Shown piece by piece: positions 24,535 through 36,042 of a stretch of 64,000 nucleotides of DNA (the first letter of the stretch is position 1; every line of letters starts with the position of its first letter). Below the pieces are notes generated by a model. It was not told the origin of the DNA. It did no database searches and saw only the letters and a program-made list of their open reading frames with translations. Made by a program: the position numbers and the translations under genes. Location of the stretch: NCBI RefSeq assembly GCF_019175385.1, contig NC_083343.1:48072457-48136456 (forward strand), written 5' to 3'. The stretch comes from Lycium barbarum. Its lineage: Eukaryota; Streptophyta; Magnoliopsida; Solanales; Solanaceae.

Positions 24535-24726
24535 TGTCACGACCCAACTAGGGGCCATGACGGGTACCCGGGGCTAACCACCGAGTACCCCTCGTTCTAC
24601 TACTTATCATGCTCATTAAACGTTTTTTTATCAAAATCGTACTCAAATTATACGAAATCATCTTTCTTTCGGAAACATAAATAGTTTTATATGCACAAGC
24701 CTTTTTGGTCATTAATATAACATATG

Positions 24727-24730
<4 letters not shown>

Positions 24731-24798
<68 letters not shown>
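24731..24798. repeat. (TA)34 microsatellite
   Basis: Uninterrupted TA dinucleotides inside the A left LTR. The same site in the right LTR (about 32425-32441) has only about eight, so the tract grew or shrank after insertion. The Tyr-Ile repeat reading frame through it is an artefact. Confidence 0.95.
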
Positions 24799-24804
<6 letters not shown>

Positions 24805-25471
24805 TACATACATACATAATGGCAATCTCGTGAGACCATATAACCCACATTGCATATCTACGAACCTCTACTAGAGTACTAGACATAAGGACGGGATAAG
24901 ACCCCGTCATGCCCAAAATATACGTATGTACACCAAAAGAATAATCATAAGCACCTCCGAAACAGTGGAGTGCTCTCAAATCAGCTAACAGCTACTACGA
25001 GTCTGGATCAAGCTCACCTCCCTGTCTACCTGTGGGCATGAACACAGAGTCTAAAGAAAACAGACGTCAGTACGAACATTGTACTGAGTATGAGAGGCAT
25101 AAACAATGATATTACGTCAATGAAATAAGGAAGCATCAATAAGGAACATCTGTATCTGACTGTCAAATATAAAGGAATTAATGCATGCTGGCTTACTCAT
25201 AATCATCATCATGTCATATATGCATAAATATATAAGCTGCCCGTCCATATCGGATCGGTGTGATAATCATTAGCCTGCGTCCAGGCCTCCCGCGTCCGGG
25301 GTATCATCTCATGCAGCCCACTAGTGGTGTCTGCCCATGCCATCTGGCCATAGTGTATACGGTGCTCGCCTTAGCGGTGACTGCCCGGCCAAATAGGCGC
25401 GGTGTTATATCATCATCATAATATGCTCATCATGGTGCATGCATAAAGACTCCAGTACAACTATGCTTTAC

Positions 25472-25563
25472 CGGGGTGACGTAAGGTTGTGATCCCCCGA
25501 TATCATTATGGAGCACTCATTAACATTCTGCCTCACCTTGAAAGGAAAAGTATATGAGGTGAG
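25472..25563 (-). promoter_or_regulatory. Conserved double hairpin, A left LTR
   Basis: Stem I: CGGGG 25472-25476 with CCCCG 25495-25499, loop 18 nt starting TGACGTAAGG. Stem II: CTCACCT 25532-25538 with AGGTGAG 25557-25563. Function unknown; the loop contains a bZIP-like TGACGTAA. Confidence 0.55.
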
Positions 25564-26526
25564 TGTAGGCAATAAATGACATCATTATTGGGCTCATAAC
25601 ATAACTCTTACCTTGTGTAGCTATTCAAGAACATAGGCTCATAGCTTTCCGGAATTTAAGAGATTCTTAAAGAGGGAGGAAAGTCATACTATAGGATTCA
25701 TGCCACGAAAGAAAGGACTAGCCTCACATACCTTTGTCGTTTAACTACTCTATCGCTTGGTCGTTCTCCTTCGATGCTCGCGTTTCTACCTTCAAGAAGA
25801 TTCGCATTAACATTAGTTACTCGGCTATAAGAACATTTTACTAATTCTAGGGAAAATTGGGCAGCATTTCCTTTGTTCCTACTACTTTCCCCACGTTCTA
25901 TATCAACTCCCAAACGTTCATAACAATATTTACAATATCGCAACAACAATCATCAATCGTCTACATTTACCACAATTCACCATTTCCCTTCAATTTCTCC
26001 ACAATTATGGTTATAGCTCATTATCGCGTTTTCTCATATATAATACTTATTCCATGTTCTAAGTGTCATTAATAACATATTCACAATCACAACATACTAA
26101 CATTCATAATTCCTCCAACTATTGTTCAATAGTGACACTATTCACTCATTCATGACCCATTTTCTACCTCCTTCTACAGTCTAAGTGTTTCAACTTTCAA
26201 CACCTTAAATAACATGTAAATACCATAAAACTCACCTTGGATAATGGATGAACAACCTTTGAGTGTAACTTCTCTTCTACCACCAAAACCCTAACTTTCT
26301 TCTCTTGAGTTTTCTTGGCTTAGATGAACTTTTAATGGGTTTCATACACTTGATTTCATGGTTTTGGTGTAGTTGATCATGGATTTCCTTTGATTTCTTG
26401 TGGATGAATGATGAAGAAGGGTCTAGAGATTTCTTGATGTGTGGAGGAGTGAGATGAAAATAAATGAATGAAGGAGGGGTCTTTATATTAATTCTCAAAA
26501 TCAGTCCCGACCGAGATATACGGTAC

Positions 26527-26586
26527 GATCGACGGAGCGTCGATCGGATCGACGCAGCGTCGATCGGATCGACGCAGCGTCGATCT
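26527..26586. repeat. Three tandem 20-bp palindromic units
   Basis: Units start at 26527, 26547 and 26567. The second and third carry GATCGACGCAGCGTCGATC, a perfect 9-bp inverted repeat around one base; the first differs by C>G. Diverged relatives follow at about 26659-26680 and 26728-26750. The right LTR has only two units (34152-34191). Confidence 0.9.
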
Positions 26587-26959
26587 GGTCGTCGAAGTCG
26601 TTAAATTTCCAGTGAGCAATCTGTCGTTTCCTTTCATTCTACGGTGAGAAGGACGGTTCGTCGAACTGATCGACGGAGCGTCGACCTGTTCGTCGAATGG
26701 CCTTCGCTCTAGCTCAATTCTACGGCACAATCGACGAAGCGTCGACTCGTCCGACGGTACAAAGAACGACCGTCGAACTCCCTTTTCGCAGAACTGCGGT
26801 GAAGTTTCATTTAACGAACTTTTCTCCCTTGCCTTTAACTTCTTTGGAATCTTAATTAGAATTATTATGTATCCCTTCTTACTTGTGGGGACATCATGTA
26901 CACCTTAACTTACGTTAGTCCCTTCACCGCTCGGCAACCCAAAGTTCCGAGGTATAACA

Positions 26960-26977
26960 TTCTTCTCCCCTTTTTGG
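26960..26977 (-). promoter_or_regulatory. Element A polypurine tract
   Basis: The minus strand reads CCAAAAAGGGGAGAAGAA immediately before the 3' LTR. This is the expected primer for plus-strand DNA synthesis. Confidence 0.8.
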
Positions 26978-26997
26978 AACATTCGTCTTCGAATGTT
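26978..26997 (-). promoter_or_regulatory. Perfect hairpin beside the polypurine tract (A)
   Basis: AACATTCG-TCTT-CGAATGTT: 8-bp stem, 4-nt loop. The same stem occurs at 38668-38687 (B) and 45289-45308 (C). Confidence 0.75.
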
Positions 26998-27228
26998 AAG
27001 TACTCGGGAATTCTACAAAAATTTTGCCAGAGTTTCCCTTGTAATATGGCGCTACCGTCCTGTTACAACAACCCATAATAATTCTGCCTCACAGGGCTAC
27101 AACACAATAAAACTCTAAGAAGGACTTACGAAAACTCCCGAAGATGGGGGATATAATATCTGAGTAATGATGGAAATAGGGGTGTTCAGATACTCTAATT
27201 ATTACACTTCATTTACTGCATTCATACC

Positions 27229-30200
27229 TTATATTGTTGGCGTTTCATCTTGAACCTCTCCTGGGGGTTGGAATAAGTGTGGATACTTGCATTTCATTTT
27301 CTCTTCCGCTTCCCAAGTCATCTCTTCTCGATTGTTATTCCGCCATAAAACCTTAACTAAAGCCACTTCCTTGTTTCGAAGTCTTCGTACTTGCCTGTCT
27401 AAGATGGCAATGGGTACTTCTTCATATGCTGACTTTTCTATCACTTGCACATCATCTATTGGAACAATTCTCTTGGGATCTCCAACACACTTGCGAAGCA
27501 TTGAGACATGAAAAACTGGGTGAACTGATTCAAGCTCCGAAGGCGATTCTAATTCATAGGCTACTTGGCCCACCTTACGGATAATTTTATAGGGTCCAAT
27601 GTAGCGGGGACTCAATTTCCCTTTCTTACCAAATCTCATCCCTCCTTTCATTGGCGATACCTTAAAAAATACCCAATCATCAACCTGAAATTCCAAGTCT
27701 CGCCGGCGGTTGTCCGCGTAAGACTTTTGGCGACTTTGGGCTGTCAGCAATCGATCTCGGATCACTTTGAATTTTTCTACCACTTGCTGAACCAATTCAG
27801 GGCCTATTAACTGTACTTCCCCTATTTCGAACCATCCAATCGGGGACCTACACTTTCTTCCATATAAAGCTTCGTACCGGGCCATTTGAATACTGGAATG
27901 GTAGCTATTGTTATATGCAAACTCTATAAGGGGTAGGTGATCATCCCAACTACCACCGAAATCCAGCACACATGCTCGGAGCATATCTTCCAAGGTCTGA
28001 ATGGTACGCTCGGCTTGCCCATCAGTTTGCGGATGAAATGCTGTGCTGAGCCTTACTTTAGTACCCAAACCTTCCTGGAAAGATTTCCAGAACTTGGCTG
28101 TAAATTGTGCTCCTCTATCCGTGATAATGGATAATGGAACACCATGAAGTCGCAGAATTTCCTTGAGATACAACCTCGCATAATCTTCTGTGGAGTATAT
28201 GGTTCTAACTGGAAGAAAATGGGCTGCTTTCGTGAGTCTGTCCACGATCACCCATATAGAATCATGCTTGCCTCGAGAACGAGGTAAGCCCACAATAAAA
28301 TCCATATTGATCACTTCCCACTTCCAAGTAGAGATTTCCATTGCTTGCAATAATCCTCCTGGCTTCTCATGTTCGGTCTTTACTTGTTGGCAATTTGAAC
28401 ATTGGGCTACAAATTCTGCTATGTCTCTCTTCATGCCATCCCACCAATATATCAATTTGAGATCGTGGTACATTTTTGTTGCACCTGGGTAAATAGAATA
28501 CCGAGAATAATGGGCTTCTTCCAGAATTCGTCGGCGTAATTCTGTAACATTCGGAACACATAGCCTGCCTTGGTATCTAAGGATCTCATCCATAGAATTT
28601 TTAAATGGAGATCTCTCTTTTTCATGAAATGTGTCTCTATAGTGGCTCAAATGAGGATCTTCATACTGACGCTCTTTCACTTCCACATTCAGGGACGATA
28701 CCATAGGATCATTAATACTAATCCCTGCACTACCTGAATCAAATACACACACTCCAAGATTAGCTAATTGATGGAGCTCGTGAACCATCTCTTTCATTTC
28801 CGGAGGAACTTCACATAAACTGCCCATTGATCGGCGGCTAAGCGCATCGGCCACTAAATTTGCTTTTCCAGGATGGTACAAAATATTGACATCATAATCT
28901 TTCAACAATTCTAACCACCGCCTCTGCCGCAGGTTTAACTCCTTCTGCTTGAAAATGTATTGGAGGCTCTTGTGGTCTGTATAGATATCAACATGTACGC
29001 CATACAAGTAATGTCTCCATATCTTTAATGCATGAATAACTGCAGCTAATTCGAGGTCATGAGTTGGATAGTTCTTTTCGTACTTCCGCAGCTGTCTCGA
29101 AGCATAAGCAATAACTCTATCATGCTGCATTAACACACATCCTAACCCAACACCGGAAGCATCACAGTATACCACATAACCATCTGACCCTTCTGGAAGT
29201 GTTAAGACTGGAGCTGAGGTTAATCTGTCCTTCAGCTCTTGGAAGCTGCGTTCACAAGTATCATTCCATTGAAATTTAGCTGACTTCTGGGTTAGCTTCG
29301 TCAATGGAGCTTAAATAGAGGAAAATCCTTCTACAAACATTCTGTAGTATCCTGCCAATCCCAGAAAACTACGAACCTCGGTAGGCGTCGTAGGCCTTGG
29401 TCAATTCTTCACAGCTTCAATTTTCTGAGTATCAACTCGAATATCGTCATCTGATATGACATAGCCCAGAAATGTTACGGAATTTAGCCAAAACTTGCAC
29501 TTTGAAAATTTTGCATATAATTCTCGAGCTCGAAGAATTTCAAGTACGATACGTAAATGATATGCATGCTCTGATTCTGTGCGAGAATACACCAGAATAT
29601 CATCAATGAATACTATCACGAATAAATCCAAGAGTGGCCTGAATACATTATTCATCAGATTCATGAACACTGCCGGGGCATTAGTCAGCCGAAACGACAT
29701 CACCCGGAATTCATAGTGGCCATATCTTGTTCTGAAAGTTGTTTTGGGAATATCTTCTTCTCTAACCCTCACTTGATGATAACCCGACCTCAAGTCTATT
29801 TTAGAAAACCACTTGGCACCCTGTAGTTGATCAAATAAATCATCAATCCTGGGGAGAGGATATTTGTTCTTTATCGTCACCTTGTTCAACTTCCTATAAT
29901 CGATGCACATTCGTAGGGAACCATCTTTCTTTCTCACGAACAAGACTGGTGCTCCCCACGGTGATGAACTAGGTCTAATAAACCCCTTCTCAAGCAAATC
30001 TTTCGACTACGCCTTTAGCTCTTTCAATTCTGCCGGAGCCATTCGATAAGGAGGAATAGAAATAGGCTTGGTATCCGGCAGCACATCAATGGCGAAGTCA
30101 ATCTCTCTTTCTGGAGAAAGACCTGGAAGTTCATCTGGAAATACATCTAGAAATTCATTCACTACCGGAACGGATTGGAAAGTTGGTGACTTTGCTTCGG

Positions 30201-32025
30201 TGTCATGAACTCGGACTAGATGATAAATGTAGCCTTTGGCTATCATCTTTCTTGCCTTGAGGTAGGAAATAAACCTACCTTTTGGAGAGGCTGTATTACC
30301 CTTCCATTCAAGCATGGGCTTCCCCGGAAATTAGAATCGAACTATTTTCATTCGGCAATCCACATTAGCATAACATGATGCCAACTAGTCCATACCCATG
30401 ATCACATCGAAATCTAGCATTTCCAGCTCAATTAAATCAACTTTGGTCTGGTGATTGCATATCACAAGCACACAGTTTTTATACACATGTCTAGCTATCA
30501 CGGGATCACCAACCGGAGTAGTTACTTCAAAAGGTTTGATTGGCTCAGGTTTCACCCCAATACAACCAGCAACATATGGAGTAATATAGGAGAAAGTAGA
30601 ACCCGGATCTATCAAGGCATATACATCATGGGAAAATATACATAATGTACCTGCAACTACATCTGGGGAGGACTCGAGATCCTGTCGTCCGGCTAAAGCA
30701 TACAGACAGGGCTGAGTGGCACCTGAAGTAGACGCTCCCCCTCTGCCTCTACCTCGACCTGCTGGGATCTGGGGAGTCTGCCCTACTGGGCGCACTGAAG
30801 ATGAACCCGCTGTTGATCCTGTGGGCTGAATCCCCACTCTACCGCTCGTCGACGGGAAATCTTACATCATATGCCCAACCTGGCCACAGGCATAGCAAGC
30901 ATCCAAACCTTGGCGACATTGTTCGGAATGTAGTCTACCGCACTGGCTGCATCGCGGTACTGAGGGTCTCCTCTGACTATATTCTTCCCTGAACTGAGAA
31001 TCTGAGGCCCTCGAACTCTGACCCTGTCCTGAATGAAAGGAGCGATCAAATCTCCTACCCGTAAATCGAGGAGGTGCACTAGTCACCGACTGGCCTGAAT
31101 GTCTAGAATATGTCTGCATTGATCCCCCTCTATAATCACTGCCTGCCCCCATAGATCTAGCCTTCTTGCTTTTCCTTCTTTCAATATCACGATGACCTCT
31201 TGGTGGTGGCTATCGTCCTTCTAAGTTCTAGGCATGGGCTTGTATTCGGGAAATATCCATCCCTTCTTGTAGCGAAGCCGTCAAACAATCCTTGAACAAA
31301 TGTGGCCCCAAGCCACTCACAAACCTGTACACCCTATCTCCCATATCAGCCACCATAGTCGGGGCATATCTAGCCAAGGAGTTAAATTGCAGGCTATACT
31401 CCCCGACACTCATACTTCCTTGCTTCAAATTTAGAAATATATCTGCCCTAGCTCGGCGGACCTCGGGTGGCAAATAATGGTGAATGAAAGCATCTACGAA
31501 TTCTTGCCACACGGGAGGAGGCACATTTTCTCTCCTTGATGCTATCCAATTATTATACCACAATACCGCCACATCTCGGAGTCTATAAGATGCCAACTCC
31601 ACGGATTCAGTCTCAGAGGCCTGAATGATTCTCAATGTTGTCAACATCTCATCAATGAAACCTTGTGGGTCTTCATCCGGCTTTTACCCGAAGAACTTCA
31701 GAGAATTCAAGCTCATAAAATCACGGGCTCAGGTACTAGCTGATCGATCGCTTGGGCTCGCATTCTACCGTTATGCCTGGGCGGCAACCAACTGTGTCAA
31801 TAGATGAATGGCCTCGGTCACTTGTTGACCCGGAGCGACCGGTGGAGGAACAGGAGCTGAAGCTCCTCCTGGTTCTTCTACATTGGGCGGGATGGAGGAA
31901 GTATTAGATAAGGCCTCATTATGTGACTCGCCCTCTTCTACATTCATTGGCGGCTCTCTTTCTACCCGCCTTTTTGTCGTAGTCTTGCCCTTCTGGGCAG
32001 CTGTAGCTTTTCCCTTTGGCGGCAT
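27229..32025 (-). pseudogene. Element A gag-pol, one frame with ~12 stops
   Basis: One reading frame from MPPKGKATAAQ at 32025 to the stop at 27229 (about 1,600 codons) with no frameshift. Gag capsid-like region ~31650-31230 (YLPPEVRRARADIFLNLKQG). Zinc knuckle at ~30885 begins CYACGQVGHMM, but its last Cys is Phe and a stop precedes it. Protease ~30650-30570: ALIDPGSTFSYITP. RT 30315-29401: [20 protein letters not shown], catalytic [12 protein letters not shown]. The last 691 codons (29304-27229) are open: RNase H ([22 protein letters not shown]), integrase zinc finger (H..H..C-X2-C ending CSNCQQVK), D-D-E motifs ([29 protein letters not shown]), [10 protein letters not shown] and a C-terminal chromodomain (about residues 636-682). 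Stops lie at 31771, three more before 31650, 31228, near 31200, 30862, 30385, near 30335, 30007, 29401 and near 29310. Confidence 0.9.
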
Positions 32026-32213
32026 TTCTGAAATCACAACACACTATTAGGGAGGATAAAAGCTTATACACGGCTGTATCGCACGATCTCATAAGAAGAA
32101 AGATGGTCATTTTTCCCACATGCCCTGTAGCCTCCTGTTTATTGATGTGGCGCGCAACACACCATAAACAAGACTTGACTAGACACGGCTCGTAGACACT
32201 TTCTAGGACTGAA

Positions 32214-32227
32214 CTGCTCTGATACCA
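32214..32227 (-). promoter_or_regulatory. Element A primer-binding site (tRNA-iMet)
   Basis: The minus strand reads TGGTATCAGAGCAG, a few bases inside the 5' LTR. It is complementary to the 3' end of initiator tRNA-Met, the usual primer of chromoviruses. Confidence 0.85.
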
Positions 32228-32231
32228 CTTT

Positions 32232-34564
32232 TGTCACGACCCAACTAGGGGCCGTGACGGGTACCGGGGCTAACCACCGAGCACCCCTTGTTCTACTACT
32301 TATCATGCTCATTCAACGTTTTTTTATCAAAATCGTACTCAAATTATACGAAAATCATCTTTCTTTCGGAAACATAAATAGTTTTATATGCACAAGCCTT
32401 TTTGGTCATTAAAATAACATATGCATATATATATATATATACATAATGGAAATCTCGTGAGACCATATAACCCACACTGCGTATCTACGAGCCTCTACTA
32501 GAGTACTAGACATAAGGACGGGACAAGACCCCGTCATGCCAAAAATATACGTATGTACACCAAAAGAATAATCATAAGCACCTCCGAAATAGTGGAGTGC
32601 TCTCAAATCAGCTGACAACTACTACAAGTCTGGATCAAGCTCACCTCCCTGTCTACCTGTGGGCATGAACACAGCGTCCAAAGAAAACGGACGTCAGTAC
32701 GAACATTGTACTGAGTATGAGAGGCCTAAACAATGATATTACGTCAATGAAACAAGGAAGCATCAATAAAGAACATCTGTATCTGACTGTCAAATATAAA
32801 GGAATTAATGCATGTTGGCTTACTCATAATCATGATCATGTCATATATGCATAAATATATAAGCTGCCCGTCCGTATCGGATCAGTGTGATAATCATTAG
32901 CCTTCGTCCAGGCCTCCCGCGTCCGGGGTATCATCTCATGCCGCCTACGAGTGGTGTCTGCCCATGCCATTTGGCCATGGTGTATACGCTTCCCGCCTTA
33001 GCGGTGACTGCCCGGCCAAATAGGTGCGGTGTTATATCATCATCATAATATGCTCATCATGGTGCATGCATAAAGACTCCAGTACAACTATGCTTTATCG
33101 GGGTGACGTAAGGTTGTGATCCCCCGATTTTATTATGGAGCACTCATTAACATTCTGCCTCACCTTGAAGGGAAAAGTATATGAGGTGAGTGTAGGCAAT
33201 AAATGACATCATTATTGGGCTCATAACATAACTCTTACCTTGTGTAGCTATTCAAGAACATAGGCTCATAGTTTTCCGGAATTTAAGAGATTCTTAAAGA
33301 GGGAGGAAAGTCATACTATAGGATTCATTCCACGAAAGAAAGGACTAGCCTCACATACCTTTGTCATTTAACTACTCTATCGCTTGGTCGTTCTCCTTCG
33401 ATGCTCGCGTTTCTACCTTCAAGAAGATTCGCATTAACATTAGTTACTCGGCTATAAGAACATTTTACTAATTCTAGGGAAAATTGGGCAGCATTTCCTT
33501 TGGTCCTAACTTTCCCCACGTTCTATATCAACTCCCAAACGTTCATAACAATATTCACAATATCGCAATAACAATCATCAATCGTCTACATTTACCACAA
33601 TTCACCATTTCGCTTCAATTTCTCCACAATTATGGTTATAGCTCATTATCGCGTTTTCTCATATATAATACTTATTCCATGTTCTAAGTGTCATTAATAA
33701 CATATTCACAATCACAACATACTAACATTCATAATTGCTCCAACTATTGTTCAATAGTGACACTATTCACTCATTCATGACCCATTTTCTACCTCCTTCT
33801 ACAGTCTAAGTGTTTCAACTTTCAACACCTTAAATAACATGTAAATACCATAAAACTCACCTTGGATAATGGATGAACAACCTTTGAGTGGAACTTCTCT
33901 TCTAGCACCAAAACCCTAACTTTCTTCTCTTGAGTTTTCTTGGCTTAGATGAACTTTTAATGGGTTTCATACACTTGATTTCATGGTTTTGGTGTAGTTG
34001 ATCATGGATTTCCTTTGATTTCTTATGGATGAATGATGAAGAAGGGTCTAGAGATTTCTTGATGTGTGGAGGAGTGAGATGAAAATAAATGAATGAAGGA
34101 GGGGTCTTTATATTAATTCTCAAAATCAATCCCGACCGAGATATACGGTACGATCGACGGAGCGTCGATCGGATCGACGCAGCGTCGATCTGGTCGTCGA
34201 AGTCGTTAAATTTCCAGTGAGCAATCTGTCATTTCCTTTCATTCTACGGTGAGAAGGACGGTTCGTCGAACTGATCGACGGAGCGTCGACCTGTTCGTCG
34301 AATGGCCTTCGCTCTAGCTCAATTCTACGGCACAATCGACGAAGCGTCGACTCGTCCGACTTTACAAAGAACGACCGTCGAACTCCCTTTTCGCAGAACT
34401 GTGGTGAAGTTTCATTTAACGAACTTTTCTCCCTTGCCTTTAACTTCTTTGGAATCTTAATTAGAATTATTATGTATCCCTTCTTACTTGTGGGGACATC
34501 ATGTACACCTTAACTTACGTTAGTCCCTTCACCGCTCGGCAACCCAAAGTTCCGAGGTATAACA
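32232..34564 (-). repeat. Element A LTR, right (5' LTR)
   Basis: 2333 bp, very similar to 24535-26959. Terminal hairpin 32233-32258; CAGTAC hairpin 32695-32713; GGCAGCATTTCC box 33487; palindromic units 34152-34191 (two). Short frames here repeat those of the left LTR and are not genes. Confidence 0.9.
33097..33190 (-). promoter_or_regulatory. Conserved double hairpin, A right LTR
   Basis: Stem I here is 7 bp: ATCGGGG 33097-33103 with CCCCGAT 33122-33128, loop 18 nt. Stem II: CTCACCT 33159-33165 with AGGTGAG 33184-33190. Confidence 0.55.
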
Positions 34565-36042
34565 CTTTCATTGAAATCTCGGTCGGGCTATACCACATTT
34601 TTAGAAACCTTCACACCCCAGTCCGTTTGTCATTTTCATAAGCAGGATGCTACTAATGAAAACCACGTTCAAGTGCTGGGTCATTTTTTGTTTCTTATGA
34701 CATCTGTCACTCTTGAAAATTTGGACTCACATCATTTCCACACATTGCGGTGACTGTTGAAAAGCTGGTGTCGACTGCATCATTATCCTCATAAGAAGTC
34801 TGCGGTATACCAGTTCAGGACTACATCACTTATAGTAAAAAATACTCAAATGTAGACTGCACATCAGAGTGCAGTATCATGTTCCTTTCTTGATGACTAC
34901 TAACCTCTGTGTCCAGAATTACAACACTTAGTTAGAATATTCAAGTTAACTACTGCATACTCAAGTGTGGAGCCTTTTCTCATGACTACCACTATACCTG
35001 AACCAGGATTACATTAACTTGAAATAAACTGCAGTAGCGACTGCAAATCTTGATGTAGGAATCACATTCGTATTTCAACGATTGTGGACATCAACCTCGG
35101 AATTATGCTACCTATTTTTGCTATATATATGGATGACGACTCATCCCCTTCGGCATATAGTCGTTTAATCCATATCGTCATCTTGAGGAATGATGCTTAC
35201 CTCGGTGGCAAGACTGACACCTTCCTTTTTTGACTCCGGGGAAGAATACCCGCTCGTCAACAGGGTTCACATCTTCCGAAAAGAATAGACTCTATTGTGG
35301 ATACGACATTTCAATGCTGATATCAACGCATCGTCTTCAAATCACAGATTGTCAGGATGAAAATTGTGATCACTCTTCGGGTCAAAATTAATCCATCTTT
35401 TTTGACATTTGAATCGACGATCTTAAATTTGATGTCAGAATTACGTCACCTGATTCAGGCGAGGACCGTGGTTACCAAATTAAGACCTCTAATCAGTCAT
35501 TGTATCAAGGCAAGACATGCGACATCTAGCCGAGGTCTCAATACCTTGATACAATACTGTTTAGTGGAGACTAGACTTCGATAAATCGTGATTATATCTT
35601 TTTGTAATCTTAAAAATTTTCTTTTGTAAAAATCTTCGTGCTCTGCAGAACGAACAAACTTATTAGTGTAAAACAAACTTTACTTAGGGAGGATTTCGTT
35701 ACCCTTTCTCGGATGCTTTTGCTTTATCACATCTCTTCAAGTTTTTGTCTTTATTTTGCTTCGTCATCATTATTCCTTTTTCGGATGCTTCTCACTTTTA
35801 TTGCTTTGTCTTTGAATTTTTCGTCTTTGCTTTTAGTTTTTTTTGTTTTGCCTTTGGCTTTTTGCTTTGTTTTGTTCCGCTAGCACCATTTCCTGTCTCA
35901 ATCACTGAACAAACAAGTTAGCAGAAAAAACTCTATTTACAATAGCTTTGTTACCCTTTCCGAGTGTTCCTTCGTTGAATTGCAGCTTCTGTTGTTCTTC
36001 CTTTAAATTTTGTCTTAAATGCATGGTCTTCTCGGCATTTTG
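34565..36042 (-). other. Ogre-like internal segment between A and B
   Basis: Assigned to the Ogre-like element by position. The first five bases are the A target duplication. No domain is visible in any frame. 35690-35880 is T-rich with repeated CTTTGTCTTT-like words, that is A-rich on the element strand. Nothing coding can be supported. Confidence 0.45.

Larger units (their letters stand above)
24535..26959 (-). repeat. Element A LTR, left (3' LTR)
   Basis: TGTCACGACCC...GGTATAACA, 2425 bp. Terminal hairpin 24536-24561; CAGTAC-N7-GTACTG hairpin 25068-25086; 18-nt-loop hairpin 25472-25499; second hairpin 25532-25563; conserved GGCAGCATTTCC box at 25859; palindromic 20-mers 26527-26586. Confidence 0.9.
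24535..34564 (-). mobile_element. Element A: full-length Ty3/gypsy chromovirus (Tekay/Del-like)
   Basis: A 10-kb minus-strand element. 3' LTR 24535-26959, internal 26960-32231, 5' LTR 32232-34564, all with TG..CA ends. Primer site for initiator tRNA-Met, polypurine tract, and one gag-pol frame ending in a chromodomain, which defines chromoviruses. Domain order is Gag, protease, RT, RNase H, integrase, chromodomain. About twelve premature stops make it inactive, but there is no frameshift. The LTR length difference is mainly a TA run (34 versus about 8 repeats) and one extra 20-bp palindromic unit. Confidence 0.9.

Noticed and set aside
24548..24979. 143-residue open frame with a Tyr-Ile run
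   Set aside because: It is the (TA)34 microsatellite read as protein inside an LTR.
26277..26498. Lys/His-rich frame present in both A LTRs (also 33902-34129)
   Set aside because: Conserved only because the LTRs are copies; no family features.
35357..35883. Two + strand frames at 35357-35584 and 35638-35883
   Set aside because: No domains; the second is a hydrophobic artefact of T-rich sequence in the Ogre-like internal region.
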